Below, in pieces: positions 1 to 9,053 of a stretch of 64,000 nt of DNA (the first letter of the stretch is position 1; each line of letters opens with the position of its first letter). Below the pieces are notes generated by a model that saw nothing but the letters and a program-made list of their open reading frames with translations, was not told the origin of the DNA and did not search any database. The DNA is taken from NCBI GenBank assembly GCA_018817425.1, contig JAHITX010000063.1:17544-81543 (forward strand). Reading direction: 5' to 3'. The translations under genes were made by a program, and so were the position numbers. Source of the DNA: Pseudomonadota bacterium (lineage in GTDB: Bacteria; Desulfobacterota; Desulfobacteria; Desulfobacterales; RPRI01).

Positions 1-1377
1 TGGTCTAAGCCCAATGGCTATCGAAGTGTTATGGCCATCAGTCTTCCTCTGGTGGCCTCCATGGGTTCTATTACGCTTATGCAGTTTACGGACAGGATAT
101 TTCTGTCCAATTATTCGGTAGACAGTATTTCGGCTGCTTTGCCTGCCGGCTTAGCATCTTTTACCTGCTTTTCAATTTTTCTGGGCGCTGTCCATTACAC
201 CAACGCCTTCGTGGCTCAGTATACCGGAGCAAACGCCCTTGATCGTGTAGGAGCATCGGTCTGGCAGGGTATCTATTTCTCAATTTTTGCCGCTTTACTA
301 GTGGCTTCATTTGTTTTTATATCCGGTCACCTTTTCGATATGATTGGTCATTCTCCGCATGTCCGTGCTCTTGAAATAAAATATTTTAATATTCTTATAC
401 TGGGTGCTGTATTTCCTCTACTGGGCTCTGCCATGGCATGTTTTTATACGGGCAGAGGTCTGACGCGTGTGGTTATGTTTATCCACATGGCAGGTGCAAT
501 GGTAAACATACCTTTGGATTACTGCCTGATAAACGGTATCGGCCCTTTTCCGGAAATGGGTATTACAGGAGCTGCCATAGCCACAGTTGCGTCTTCAGCC
601 GTTATTGTACTGATCCTTGGGTTTTTTTTCTTCAGCTCATATAATCGGTCTCGATTCGGCACATGGAATAACAGAGGTTTTGATAAAGAGCTTTTTAGCC
701 GCCTTATGCGGTATGGTCTGCCAAGCGGCATACAGTTTTTTCTTGAAATATTCGGGTTCACTTTCTTCATTCAGATGCTGGGGCGGCTTGGGGATCTGGA
801 GATGGCTGCATCCAACATCGTGCTTTCTTTAGAATCGCTTGCTTTTTTGCCGATGGTAGGATTTCACATCGGTAATGCCACACTGGTGGGCCAAGCAATC
901 GGTCGCGGCTATCCGGAAGATGGAGTATATGCAACCACAAGCTCTTTGCATGTCACTCTTGTTTACATGGCAATCATTTCATTCTTTTTCGTATTTCTGC
1001 CTGAGCCCTTACTCTATCTTTTTAAGGCAAGGAATTACAGCCCTGAACAATTTGCAGCAATAATGGATCTGGGTATAGTTCTATTACGTTTTGTAGCGGT
1101 CTTCTGCTTTTTCGATGCTCTGAACCTTATTTATTCCGGAGCAATAAAGGGGGCAGGCGACACACGATTTATCATGTGGACCATTGCAGCTCTTTCTTTG
1201 GGGGGAATGATTATTCCGGTTTACATTGCAATAGAATTCTTAGGTGCGGGGATTTATACTGCGTGGACAATTGCCGCATTCTATGCCTGCCTCCTTGGAA
1301 TGGCTTTTATGCTGCGCTATCGCCACGGCAAGTGGAAAAAAATGCGGATAATCGAGTCCAGCCCTGTTTCGTCATAG
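1..1377 (+). CDS. MATE family multidrug/Na+-coupled exporter, 5' end outside window
   Basis: Inner-membrane antiporter of the MATE family, which exports drugs or metabolites against H+ or Na+. The frame is open from base 1, so the ATG at 31 is probably internal: the residues before it (WSKPNGYRSV) continue the usual MATE lead-in to the first helix, and the gene is cut by the window edge. The visible 448+ residues hold about twelve hydrophobic segments in two similar halves, with MATE-like stretches such as LPLVASMGS, GAAIATVASS and SGAIKGAGDTR. It ends 28 bases before a convergent gene. Substrate cannot be read from the sequence. Confidence 0.88.
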   Translation, partial: WSKPNGYRSVMAISLPLVASMGSITLMQFTDRIFLSNYSVDSISAALPAGLASFTCFSIFLGAVHYTNAFVAQYTGANALDRVGASVWQGIYFSIFAALLVASFVFISGHLFDMIGHSPHVRALEIKYFNILILGAVFPLLGSAMACFYTGRGLTRVVMFIHMAGAMVNIPLDYCLINGIGPFPEMGITGAAIATVASSAVIVLILGFFFFSSYNRSRFGTWNNRGFDKELFSRLMRYGLPSGIQFFLEIFGFTFFIQMLGRLGDLEMAASNIVLSLESLAFLPMVGFHIGNATLVGQAIGRGYPEDGVYATTSSLHVTLVYMAIISFFFVFLPEPLLYLFKARNYSPEQFAAIMDLGIVLLRFVAVFCFFDALNLIYSGAIKGAGDTRFIMWTIAALSLGGMIIPVYIAIEFLGAGIYTAWTIAAFYACLLGMAFMLRYRHGKWKKMRIIESSPVSS

Positions 1378-1405
1378 GGCTTAATATGCAACACTTTGAT
1401 CGTTA

Positions 1406-2281
1406 TTATTTGCCGGTTTTAACTGGTGTACCTGTTTCAAAAAATTCGGCGGTTTCGGCCCTTGACTCATTTGTTTTTGCTTTAATTTTCACACCTCTGG
1501 TTTTTATTCCGGTATCTTTTGTTTTTACCTGGTAGACACCACCCGTAGCCGCCAAATCAAGTCCACCAAGAGGTGATGTACTTGCATATACTATTATATT
1601 TTCCTCGCCAAAAGGAGGGGTTACCTCAAGATCGTACCTGTCTTCTCCGGAAGGCAGGGTATAGACTGCACCACCGTTGAAATAGTGTTCTCTTCTGTAA
1701 GGATTCGGTAAAAGCTGGAGCATGGCCCCATTTACGTCCTTGTATAATACAGAAGCATAAAACGGTTTATTTCCCTTGATATAAATTATAATTTTGTCAC
1801 CTAAGCTGTACTTTTTCTTATTTGTCCAAACAGCAACTTTAAGCGGCATATCGGGATTTTCAAGGCTATCTTCTTTTTCTGTGGCTTTAAGAATTTTTAC
1901 ATCAGGAATAACTTCAGCCTTAACACTAACCTTGAAACAATCACCGGCAGAAGCGTTGTTGTACCAGACACCATTTATCTGTTGAATTATTTTTACTTTG
2001 GCATTGCTGTAAGCAGAAATAACGTCCTTTTCGAGTTCAAAATTCTTAATGCTTGTTTCACTGCTAATATGTGTCATTACTGTTTCTGCTGCGTTACGTT
2101 TGGAATCGGCAACAGCACTTTGTTCCGTTTCTTTTCTTGACTTGTCATCTCCCATACAGGCATAGCCCTCTGCTTCCGTAATAAAGGACTGTGCGGCATA
2201 AACTGATTTACCGGATATAATGCAAGTGCTTATCAACAGAAAAAAAATTATTGCAAAATTTTTAGCAGCATAAAATTTCAT
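1406..2281 (-). CDS. DUF4384 domain exported protein
   Basis: Predicted exported protein of about 291 residues. A signal peptide (hydrophobic stretch IIFFLLISTCIISG, cut near VYA-AQ) is followed by an N-terminal region with ETEQSAVADSKRNAAE, then a C-terminal domain of the DUF4384 type (VAVWTNKKKYSLGDKIIIYI ... LLPNPYRREHYFNGG ... GEENIIVYAS). DUF4384 is a surface or periplasmic beta domain found alone or joined to kinases; its role is not established. I prefer the ATG at 2281 over the one at 2290 because AAAAAGGA sits 8 bases upstream of the former and runs directly into the latter. Convergent with the MATE gene; no operon partner. Confidence 0.75.
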   Translation of the reverse strand: MKFYAAKNFAIIFFLLISTCIISGKSVYAAQSFITEAEGYACMGDDKSRKETEQSAVADSKRNAAETVMTHISSETSIKNFELEKDVISAYSNAKVKIIQQINGVWYNNASAGDCFKVSVKAEVIPDVKILKATEKEDSLENPDMPLKVAVWTNKKKYSLGDKIIIYIKGNKPFYASVLYKDVNGAMLQLLPNPYRREHYFNGGAVYTLPSGEDRYDLEVTPPFGEENIIVYASTSPLGGLDLAATGGVYQVKTKDTGIKTRGVKIKAKTNESRAETAEFFETGTPVKTGK

Positions 2282-2416
2282 GTAAACCATCCTTTTTGGA
2301 ATCGATAAGAATCAATTGATATTCATAATTTCTTTTTGTCATAATTTACTTTACAGATCAATCCCGTATTTTATATTCTTGGTATATTTTGAATAATATT
2401 CATATATCATTCTATA

Positions 2417-2445
2417 TTGACATATATCTTCTCATAGTTTATATT
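2417..2445 (+). promoter_or_regulatory. Sigma-70-type promoter of the toxin-antitoxin pair
   Basis: TTGACA at 2417-2422 and TATATT at 2440-2445 with a 17-base spacer, a near-perfect housekeeping promoter lying 36 bases before the antitoxin ATG. The surrounding DNA is AT-rich and could also hold the antitoxin operator. Confidence 0.6.
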
Positions 2446-2480
2446 TCATAGTGTAAACTTTGATAGAAGGAGATGGTGTT

Positions 2481-2714
2481 ATGAAAGCAACTGCAAAAGA
2501 TCTCAGGTTTCATTCAAAAGGACTGCTTGATACCGTCAAGAAGGGTGAAGAAGTTATAATTACCTTTCGCGGCAAACCTCGCGCCAAACTTATTCCCTAT
2601 ACAGAGAAAAAGAAGGAAATCACTAAAAATGAGTTGTTTGGAATTTGGAAAGATAATGATGTAATTAAAGACGTAGATGAATATGTCAGGAAGTTAAGAA
2701 AAGGAAGATATTAA
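2481..2714 (+). CDS. Phd/YefM-like antitoxin
   Basis: Small (77 residues) DNA-binding antitoxin of the Phd/YefM fold. MKATAKDLRFHSKGLLDTV and EEVIITFRGKPRAKLIPY are the typical Phd N-terminal dimer core; the tail would wrap the partner toxin. The start at 2481 is chosen because AAGGAG lies at 2467-2472. Its stop codon is directly followed by the ATG of the PIN toxin (no spacer), so the pair is translationally coupled. Such antitoxins usually repress their own promoter. Confidence 0.85.
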   Translation: MKATAKDLRFHSKGLLDTVKKGEEVIITFRGKPRAKLIPYTEKKKEITKNELFGIWKDNDVIKDVDEYVRKLRKGRY

Positions 2715-3092
2715 ATGCTTCTCGATACGGATATCCTCATTTGGTATATGAAAGGAAATGAAAAAGCATTTAAAGCTATTGAAGGCTCAAAGGATTTCTT
2801 TATTTCAGTAATCACATACATGGAATTAGTCCAGGGTATGAGAAACAAGATTGAGCTTAACCATCTTCGTAAGGCCCTGCATATTTGGAACTCGAAAATT
2901 CTTTATCTTTCAGAAGAGATATCCGCCAAAGCAATGTTTTTTGTAGAACAACATTATTTAAGCCATTCTATTCAACTTGCGGATGCTTTGATAGGTGCTA
3001 CAGCAATTGTTTATGGGCTTCCAATTCTAACAGGAAACGACAAACATTATAAGATATTCAAAAATTTACAAATCAAAAAATTCCGGCCTTAA
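2715..3092 (+). CDS. PIN domain toxin (VapC-like ribonuclease)
   Basis: PIN-domain endoribonuclease of 125 residues, the toxin of the pair. Acidic residues of the active site are visible: D4 and D6 in MLLDTDILIWYMKG, E38 in YMELVQG, and the later LADALIGATA and LTGNDKHYK blocks. VapC-like PIN toxins cut tRNA or rRNA when the antitoxin is degraded. Length is normal for the family and no inactivating change is seen. Confidence 0.88.
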   Translation: MLLDTDILIWYMKGNEKAFKAIEGSKDFFISVITYMELVQGMRNKIELNHLRKALHIWNSKILYLSEEISAKAMFFVEQHYLSHSIQLADALIGATAIVYGLPILTGNDKHYKIFKNLQIKKFRP

Positions 3093-3131
3093 CAAAGAAA
3101 CATGGGTTTTTGTTAGTGCTAAAGCAACCAT

Positions 3132-4022
3132 ATGATAATAAGCGCAAGCAGAAGAACTGATATCCCGGCTTTTTACAGCAGATGGTTTATGAATCGCATT
3201 CGTGCTGAATTTTGCACAGTTGCAAACCCCTTCAATCCGGCTCAAATTTCAAATATTTCTCTATCTCCTGAAAACGTTGATCTTATTGTGTTCTGGACAC
3301 GCAATCCAGGCCCAATTATTCCTTATCTAAAAGAACTTAATCAAAGAGGCTATCGTTTTTATTTTTTATATACTCTTATGAATAACCCGAAACTTCTTGA
3401 CCCTAAATCTCCTTCAGTGAAACACTCGCTTAATATATTCAAAAAGCTGTCCGATCTTATCGGCCCCCAAAAGATTATTTGGCGCTATGACCCAATTGTT
3501 TTAAGCAATATTACAGATATTAATTTTCACAAAAACAACTATGAAAATATAGCAAAATCTTTGCGCGGTTATACGCAACGCTGCATAATAAGTTATTTAG
3601 ATATTTACCGAAAGATAAAGGGCAGGCTTAACAAGCTGTCTGATAACGGTTTTATTTTCAATGAATGCGATGATAATATATTTGATCTTTCCGGTTTTTT
3701 AGCTCAAATTGCTGCTGAAAATAATATGCAAATACAAAGCTGTGCCTTAAAAAAAGATCTTAAAAAATTCGGCATTTTTCCTGGTAAATGTATAGATGAT
3801 GATTATATTAAAAAAGTTTTTGGAATAGATCTTGATCTGAAAAAAGATCCTTCTCAAAGAAAAGAATGCGGATGTGTTTCAAGTAAAGATATTGGAATGT
3901 ATAATTCCTGTCTCTATGAATGCCAATATTGTTATGCAACAACCAGCTTCGAAAAAGCGGGAATTAATTATCGCAGCCATAACCCTTGTGCATCTTCGCT
4001 GCTTAAAACTGATATAAAATGA
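3132..4022 (+). CDS. DUF1848 domain protein
   Basis: 296-residue soluble protein of the DUF1848 family, recognised from the opening MIISASRRTDIPAFYSRWF and VFWTRNPGPI. A C-terminal cysteine cluster (about residues 246-268, with CGC and C...C..C in SCLYECQYCYA) looks able to bind an iron-sulfur cluster. DUF1848 proteins have been thought of as related to radical-SAM enzymes, but no activity is known to me. It overlaps the next gene by four bases (ATGA), so it is probably co-translated with the Smr protein. No strong Shine-Dalgarno is seen before the ATG. Confidence 0.8.
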   Translation: MIISASRRTDIPAFYSRWFMNRIRAEFCTVANPFNPAQISNISLSPENVDLIVFWTRNPGPIIPYLKELNQRGYRFYFLYTLMNNPKLLDPKSPSVKHSLNIFKKLSDLIGPQKIIWRYDPIVLSNITDINFHKNNYENIAKSLRGYTQRCIISYLDIYRKIKGRLNKLSDNGFIFNECDDNIFDLSGFLAQIAAENNMQIQSCALKKDLKKFGIFPGKCIDDDYIKKVFGIDLDLKKDPSQRKECGCVSSKDIGMYNSCLYECQYCYATTSFEKAGINYRSHNPCASSLLKTDIK

Positions 4023-4291
4023 AACCGGTTAAAATACCTATTGAAGATTCAATCGATTTACATACATTCAGGCCCCAGGATGTTTCCGATCTTCTTTCCG
4101 AATATTTCGAAGAATGTATTGCAAACGGCATCTATACTGTGCGTATAATACACGGTAAGGGCAAAGGAATACTTAAAAATAATGTTGCGCAAATTTTAAA
4201 GAAAAGTCCTTATGTTGTATCATTTAGCGATTCGCCGCCTGAAAGAGGGGGCTGGGGCTCTACTATAGCCGAACTTAAAAGGAGTAAATAA
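4019..4291 (+). CDS. Smr domain protein
   Basis: Stand-alone Smr (small MutS-related) domain, 90 residues. The family marks are present: SIDLHTFRP (the LDLHG-like motif) near residue 11 and VRIIHGKGKGILKN (HGxGxG) near residue 42. Smr domains nick or cut nucleic acids; stand-alone forms may act on branched DNA or on mRNA in stalled ribosomes. Coupled by an ATGA overlap to the DUF1848 gene. Confidence 0.88.
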   Translation: MKPVKIPIEDSIDLHTFRPQDVSDLLSEYFEECIANGIYTVRIIHGKGKGILKNNVAQILKKSPYVVSFSDSPPERGGWGSTIAELKRSK

Positions 4292-4299
4292 ATATAATA

Positions 4300-5466
4300 A
4301 TGGAATCCAACAACCACAATATGGTGCATCGCCTGTTTGCCGGAGATAAGGAAATCATTCTTGTAGGAACCGCTCATGTGTCAAAAGATAGCGCTGAACT
4401 TGTCAATTCGGTAATTAACGAAGAAAAGCCCGATACCGTATGTGTAGAACTATGTGAATCAAGGTATCAGGCTATAGAAAAAAAGGACATGTGGCAAAAT
4501 ACCAATATTGTAAAAGTTATAAAGGAAAAAAAGACTTTTCTTCTTCTTTCAAATCTAATTCTCGCATCATTTCAGAAAAGAATTGCAAAAAAATTTGATA
4601 TAATTCCGGGAATGGAAATGGTTCAGGCCATCATAGCGGGAAAATCCATCGGTGCCAAGATACATACAGCAGATAGGGATATAAGAGTAACTCTTACAAG
4701 AGTATGGCGTAATATCGGATTTTGGGGAAAAGCAAAGCTTATTTTCCAACTGATTCTTTCATTAGGAGATGTTGGAGATATCACGGAAAATGATATTGAA
4801 AAGATGAAACAGGAAGACGTGCTTGAAACTCTTCTTGCAGAAGTAGGGCAATCTCTTCCTGCTTTAAAAAAGATATTGATAGATGAAAGAGATATGTATC
4901 TTGCCGAAAAAATTAAAACAGCTCCGGGAAACAAAATTGTAGCTGTAGTAGGAGCCGGTCATGTAAAAGGTATAAAAGCTAATTGGGACGATGATATTGA
5001 TATAGAATCACTTGAAACAATTCCTCCCAAAAGTAATATATCAAATGCTTTCCAATGGATTTTCACAGCCGGTATCTTAATACTGTTTGTTTATGGTTTT
5101 TATTACGGCGGAGCAAAGGCCGGTGCGGATATGATAACCTGGTGGATACTTATAACAGGTGTCCTTGCAGGGATAGGCGCAGTTGTCGCCATGGCTCACC
5201 CTCTTACGATTTTATCTTCCATGCTTGCTGCACCATTAACTACTCTGCATCCGCTTATAGCTGTTGGATGGGTTTCAGGGCTGGTGGAAGCCTATTTCAG
5301 CAAACCTAAAGTTAAAGATATAGAAAGCTTACCTGAAGATATTCTTTCTATACGAGGCTTCTGGAAAAATAAAGTTACCAGAATACTTCTTGTAGTTGCC
5401 TTTACGAACTTAGGCGCTTCTATAGGAACGTTTGTTGCGGTACCTCTGATGATAAAAATGCTTTAA
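4300..5466 (+). CDS. TraB family membrane protein
   Basis: 388-residue TraB/PrgY-type protein. N-terminal soluble domain with GTAHVS (residues 23-28), VELCESR (49-55) and GAGHVKG (about 217-223), the conserved TraB motifs; this fold is related to Tiki/erythromycin-esterase-like proteases. The C-terminal third has four hydrophobic segments (about 248-268, 275-297, 302-328, 362-388). In Enterococcus, TraB/PrgY limits pheromone activity; the role in other bacteria is unknown. AAGGAG lies at 4279-4284, 15 bases before the ATG, rather distant. The stop abuts the convergent ferredoxin stop with no spacer. A diverged copy of its C-terminal segment occurs at 16930-17004. Confidence 0.85.
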   Translation: MESNNHNMVHRLFAGDKEIILVGTAHVSKDSAELVNSVINEEKPDTVCVELCESRYQAIEKKDMWQNTNIVKVIKEKKTFLLLSNLILASFQKRIAKKFDIIPGMEMVQAIIAGKSIGAKIHTADRDIRVTLTRVWRNIGFWGKAKLIFQLILSLGDVGDITENDIEKMKQEDVLETLLAEVGQSLPALKKILIDERDMYLAEKIKTAPGNKIVAVVGAGHVKGIKANWDDDIDIESLETIPPKSNISNAFQWIFTAGILILFVYGFYYGGAKAGADMITWWILITGVLAGIGAVVAMAHPLTILSSMLAAPLTTLHPLIAVGWVSGLVEAYFSKPKVKDIESLPEDILSIRGFWKNKVTRILLVVAFTNLGASIGTFVAVPLMIKML

Positions 5467-5661
5467 TCATTTCGTTATGTAAACTACCACAGTAATCGCC
5501 TGGAACTCACAGACCGAACGGCATGCATTGCATCCACTGCAACGGGATATATCGATAACAGGCGGCTGTTTAACTTCACAGCCAATAATTGCACCCTCTG
5601 GGCATTGTTTCACACACAGCATACAGCATGTGCACTTATCCGCATCGATTTTCACAGGCAA
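5467..5661 (-). CDS. 2[4Fe-4S] ferredoxin
   Basis: 64-residue bacterial ferredoxin with two cluster motifs: C10..C13..C16...C20P and C41..C44..C47...C51 (the second lacks the usual proline). It lies 15 bases downstream of the FAD oxidoreductase gene and is the last gene of the minus-strand redox run, so it is a likely electron carrier for one of these flavoenzymes. Confidence 0.9.
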   Translation of the reverse strand: MPVKIDADKCTCCMLCVKQCPEGAIIGCEVKQPPVIDISRCSGCNACRSVCEFQAITVVVYITK

Positions 5662-5676
5662 CTCCGCAATGTTGTT

Positions 5677-7179
5677 TTATTTTACAAAAAGTTTACGCCC
5701 AAGAACGCGCTCGGCTACTTCAGCTCCGGTTCGCAATGCACCGTCTGCCGTTACCCTTCCGGTAAACATTCCTGCAAAATAGAAGTTATCTACAGGCGTA
5801 ACATTTTCAAACTTTGCATGACTTGAAAACATTTGCTGATTATATTCTGCGTAAACAACAGGCGAAAAGCCTGCCATCATCCACTCGACATTCTCATCAA
5901 AATCACTAATCCAGCTTCTCAAAACAGGAAGCACGGTATCTGCTGCATATTTTTCAACAACACTAAACTCTCTCGGTACCTTGTAGAGAAACGTATTTAT
6001 GTAAAGTAATTGCTTACCTTTTGGAGCTGAAGCAGGATTTAGATTCGAGTATGTTTGTATACCTCCGATCGCATGTCCATGGTCATCAAGGATTACAATC
6101 CAGGCTTCGGTATTTACCAGCTTATGCTTTAAGCCAATGTGTACATTGACAATTTGCACGTCATATCTTTTTGCGCCATCTTCAATCGTTTTGACTCGCT
6201 GAGTAAAATCGTCACGATATGGATTTGGGAAGCTTCCCATATCCAACAGTCCGATTCTATAAGCAACTTGCGGCGAAACATTGCAGACAACAGAATCGGC
6301 AGCAATGAACTGATCTTTGCCACCACGCTCCACAATGACACCTGTGGTCTTACCACCTTCAATTGTAATCTTCTTTACCAAAGCGCGCGTGTGTATTTCA
6401 CCACCGCTTTCTCTTATGACATCTGCATAGGGCTCATACATAGCAGCAAAACCACCATACCGCGGATGAGTTGGATAACAATACGAAAATTGATTTGTGG
6501 TAAGACCGGCAAAAAGCACAAGAACCAGATATGTTGAACATGTGGCAACTGATTCTGCCGGGATTAAAATGCATATAGTTGCAAGATTGATGACCCATGA
6601 CACGACTTTTTCATTGCTTGTTCTTTGCCTGATGAATTCCTCAATGGGGATATAGGGAAGGTTCTCCAACAAGTCATTATATGTCTCAAAATTAACTGTT
6701 GCAATGGCTTTTCCGAGATCGACCATCATTAAGGCAACAAAGCGTTCTATTTCATTAATGTCTTCATCAATCAACTCAGTATAGATTTTCTTTAGAGTCG
6801 CTCTGTCGTAATCTGGAGACAATGGCCATAGTTTTGTAATTGGCATCTCCTTACCCTTCCAAAGCAGGAACATGGATTGGCCTTTAATTACATTACATGT
6901 GGTAGTTATCCCGGCAAGCTTCGCTACTTTGTCTCTATCCGGAGTCTGGCCAGGCACGTGAATCACATAATGTCCGCCTTCATCCAGCCAGTAGTCATTA
7001 AACTCTATTGCACGGGCAACACCGCCAACAGTATTGTTTCTCTCAAATACTAAAGTTTTAAAGCCATTTTTGGCCAAAACTGCACCGCAAGCTAAGCCGC
7101 CCATGCCGGCACCAACAATCACACAAGTTTTCTGACTCTTCTTTGTTATGTCCTCTTCCTCAAAAGATTTTATTTCCAT
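5677..7179 (-). CDS. CrtI/phytoene-desaturase-like FAD oxidoreductase
   Basis: 500-residue flavoprotein. The dinucleotide-binding motif GAGMGG is at residues 23-28, followed by the acidic VFERN; the C-terminal FAD-binding block (FYFAGMFTGRVTADGALRTG) closes the protein. The overall layout is that of the phytoene desaturase/carotenoid isomerase/retinol saturase superfamily, enzymes that desaturate, saturate or isomerise hydrophobic substrates. Good Shine-Dalgarno (AGGGAG) before the ATG. Being next to a ferredoxin and upstream ene-reductase genes, it probably works on a C=C bond of a hydrophobic ring or chain, not on carotenoids (no crtB or other carotenoid genes here). Confidence 0.8.
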   Translation of the reverse strand: MEIKSFEEEDITKKSQKTCVIVGAGMGGLACGAVLAKNGFKTLVFERNNTVGGVARAIEFNDYWLDEGGHYVIHVPGQTPDRDKVAKLAGITTTCNVIKGQSMFLLWKGKEMPITKLWPLSPDYDRATLKKIYTELIDEDINEIERFVALMMVDLGKAIATVNFETYNDLLENLPYIPIEEFIRQRTSNEKVVSWVINLATICILIPAESVATCSTYLVLVLFAGLTTNQFSYCYPTHPRYGGFAAMYEPYADVIRESGGEIHTRALVKKITIEGGKTTGVIVERGGKDQFIAADSVVCNVSPQVAYRIGLLDMGSFPNPYRDDFTQRVKTIEDGAKRYDVQIVNVHIGLKHKLVNTEAWIVILDDHGHAIGGIQTYSNLNPASAPKGKQLLYINTFLYKVPREFSVVEKYAADTVLPVLRSWISDFDENVEWMMAGFSPVVYAEYNQQMFSSHAKFENVTPVDNFYFAGMFTGRVTADGALRTGAEVAERVLGRKLFVK

Positions 7180-7289
7180 AGCTCTCCCTCTTTAAAGCCT
7201 AATTGAAACATTAATTAATTATTTGGTAACGTTAATAAAATTCTGGTAGTTAATAGTTCTTAAAAAAAATATCTTAATTATTCCTTTCA

Positions 7290-8054
7290 TCAGGATAAAA
7301 GCATTCCGCCATCAACTGCCTGCACGCTTCCATAAACAAAGGATGCCGAATCGGAGCAAAGCCAGATTACTGCTTCGGCGATATCTTCCGGTGTACCAAA
7401 CCGCTTTGCGGGAGTCCTATCCATGAGCCATTTTTCAACTTCAGGTTTACTGGCCATATACTCCTTCATCATAACTGTTGGGATAACACCAGGGCATACC
7501 ACATTGATCCTGATTCCATCCTTGGCATATTCCAATTGAGCGGTCCTGTTAAGGCCAACCACCCCATACTTGGCAGCCACGTAATCGGATGCTCCAGGTG
7601 AAGGGAATCCCAAAGCTGCAGCCGATGCGGTATTGACAATTACTCCTCCCCCTTGTTTGAGAAATTGAAGGATTTGATACTTCATGCCCAACCAGACTCC
7701 TATAAGATCTACGCTTATGGTACGCATAAACATCTCTACCGTGCGTTCGGCCGTTGGAACAATTGCCGAGTTGTGGGCTGCATTGTTAAAAGCGCAATCC
7801 AGACGGCCATAGGAGGAAACAGCCTTTCCAACCATTGCCTCAGCATCTTTTTCCTGCGAGACATCGGCTTCAAAAAAGACTGCTTCTCCGCCGGAATCCC
7901 TGATCATTGCTACGGTTTCTTCACCTCCTGTCACATTTATGTCTGCGACAACGATATTTGCTCCTTCATTGCTGAAGGCAAGGCTGGTGGCTCTACCAAT
8001 CCCTGAGCCTCCCCCCGTTACCAAGGCTACTTTATCTTGAAATTTTAAACTCAT
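7290..8054 (-). CDS. Short-chain dehydrogenase/reductase
   Basis: 254-residue classical SDR. TGGGSGIG at 13-20 binds NAD(P), NNA at 90-92, catalytic S144, Y158 and K162 (YVAAK), and PG at 188-189 are all present, so it should be an active alcohol/ketone oxidoreductase. Sequence style recalls hydroxysteroid or cyclohexanol-type dehydrogenases. An aspartate after strand 2 (VVADIN) favours NAD over NADP. GAGG precedes the ATG. Confidence 0.88.
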   Translation of the reverse strand: MSLKFQDKVALVTGGGSGIGRATSLAFSNEGANIVVADINVTGGEETVAMIRDSGGEAVFFEADVSQEKDAEAMVGKAVSSYGRLDCAFNNAAHNSAIVPTAERTVEMFMRTISVDLIGVWLGMKYQILQFLKQGGGVIVNTASAAALGFPSPGASDYVAAKYGVVGLNRTAQLEYAKDGIRINVVCPGVIPTVMMKEYMASKPEVEKWLMDRTPAKRFGTPEDIAEAVIWLCSDSASFVYGSVQAVDGGMLLS

Positions 8055-8091
8055 GTTAATACCTCGTTATAAATTGTTAACCCCCTTCTTG

Positions 8092-8484
8092 TTATCCGTA
8101 TAAAATCTCCTTAACATGCAAGGTATCCATATACTCCCTGATCGCCCGAACACTTCCTTCCTTAACCTCAAATAACCAGTGATATGTATTTTGGTAGATC
8201 TTATCTTTCGCTATCTCCGCGTATGAGCTGCCCCCAACCGCAACATAATCTCCTTCTCCGATTAAGTGGGTAACAGTTATCTCTATACCTTTAGGAAAAG
8301 CCGAGCTTAAAAAAGACATTATTTCCGGAATTTTTTCTTTTGGATATATACCGGAACCGGGAAGATTTCCGGCAACCCACCATGTGGCATCGTCTGCCAG
8401 CAAATTAAACGCTTTATCATAGTTGCCCTTTGAAATGTTTCCGATAAAAGCCAATACAATACTTTTGTTCTCTTCTATGCTCAT
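8092..8484 (-). CDS. SnoaL/NTF2-like (ketosteroid-isomerase-fold) protein
   Basis: 130-residue protein of the NTF2-like cone fold (SnoaL, ketosteroid isomerase, limonene epoxide hydrolase relatives): NISKGNYDKAFNLLADDATW near the N-terminus and YHWLFEVKEGSVRAIREYMD at the end. The ATG at 8484 is preferred to an upstream start at 8517 because AAGGAG lies 8 bases before it. It begins 11 bases after the VOC gene stop, so the two are co-transcribed. Likely an isomerase or hydrolase step in the same pathway; substrate unknown. Confidence 0.75.
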   Translation of the reverse strand: MSIEENKSIVLAFIGNISKGNYDKAFNLLADDATWWVAGNLPGSGIYPKEKIPEIMSFLSSAFPKGIEITVTHLIGEGDYVAVGGSSYAEIAKDKIYQNTYHWLFEVKEGSVRAIREYMDTLHVKEILYG

Positions 8485-8495
8485 ATCCAATCTCC

Positions 8496-8984
8496 TTAAG
8501 GTTTGTCGGCCTGCCAACCGGATGGGGGTTTATATAGTTCTATACGGGTACCATCCGGATCGGTACAGAAAATCAACACAGCGGGATCACCACCGGTAGT
8601 AGAGTCAAGAACAGTTCTGGTTGTATGTAAAATCCGGGCGCCACAGGCTTCAAGATGCGCCGCAGCTTTGTCTACATCTTCCACAATAAAGGACAGATGA
8701 GTTAGCCCACACTGGTTCATCGGCCTTAAATTGCCGGATGCAAAGGCATCGGGTTCCTTAAAGTAGATTAACTCTATTATTATACTTCCAAGAGTCAGCA
8801 TTTGGCTTGTCATTTCCACTTTGCCTGAAAGGCCCAATAGATCATTAATATCGTTTTTCGATTCAAAAACAGCGCCTTCCATAAAGCCAAAGGCATCTTT
8901 GTAAAAATGTTTGGCACGCTTGATATCTGAAACACAAATGCCGATATGGGAAAAAGTAGCGTTAAGTACAGACGTAGTTGTCAT
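8496..8984 (-). CDS. VOC family (glyoxalase-fold) protein
   Basis: 162-residue vicinal-oxygen-chelate protein. Paired beta-alpha-beta-beta-beta modules start at FSHIGICVSDIKRAKHFYKD and LTHLSFIVEDVDKAAAHLEA, ending FCTDPDGTRIELYKPP. H13, H95-region and the terminal E of IELY would chelate a metal. The family includes glyoxalases, epimerases, dioxygenases and binding proteins; methylmalonyl-CoA-epimerase-like or isomerase roles fit an anaerobe better than a dioxygenase, but this is only inference. Confidence 0.82.
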   Translation of the reverse strand: MTTTSVLNATFSHIGICVSDIKRAKHFYKDAFGFMEGAVFESKNDINDLLGLSGKVEMTSQMLTLGSIIIELIYFKEPDAFASGNLRPMNQCGLTHLSFIVEDVDKAAAHLEACGARILHTTRTVLDSTTGGDPAVLIFCTDPDGTRIELYKPPSGWQADKP

Positions 8985-9053
8985 TTTATCACCTTCCTTT
9001 TAGAAGAAGCATTAAACTATTTAACGGTAAAAATAGTATAAATGTTATAAGTT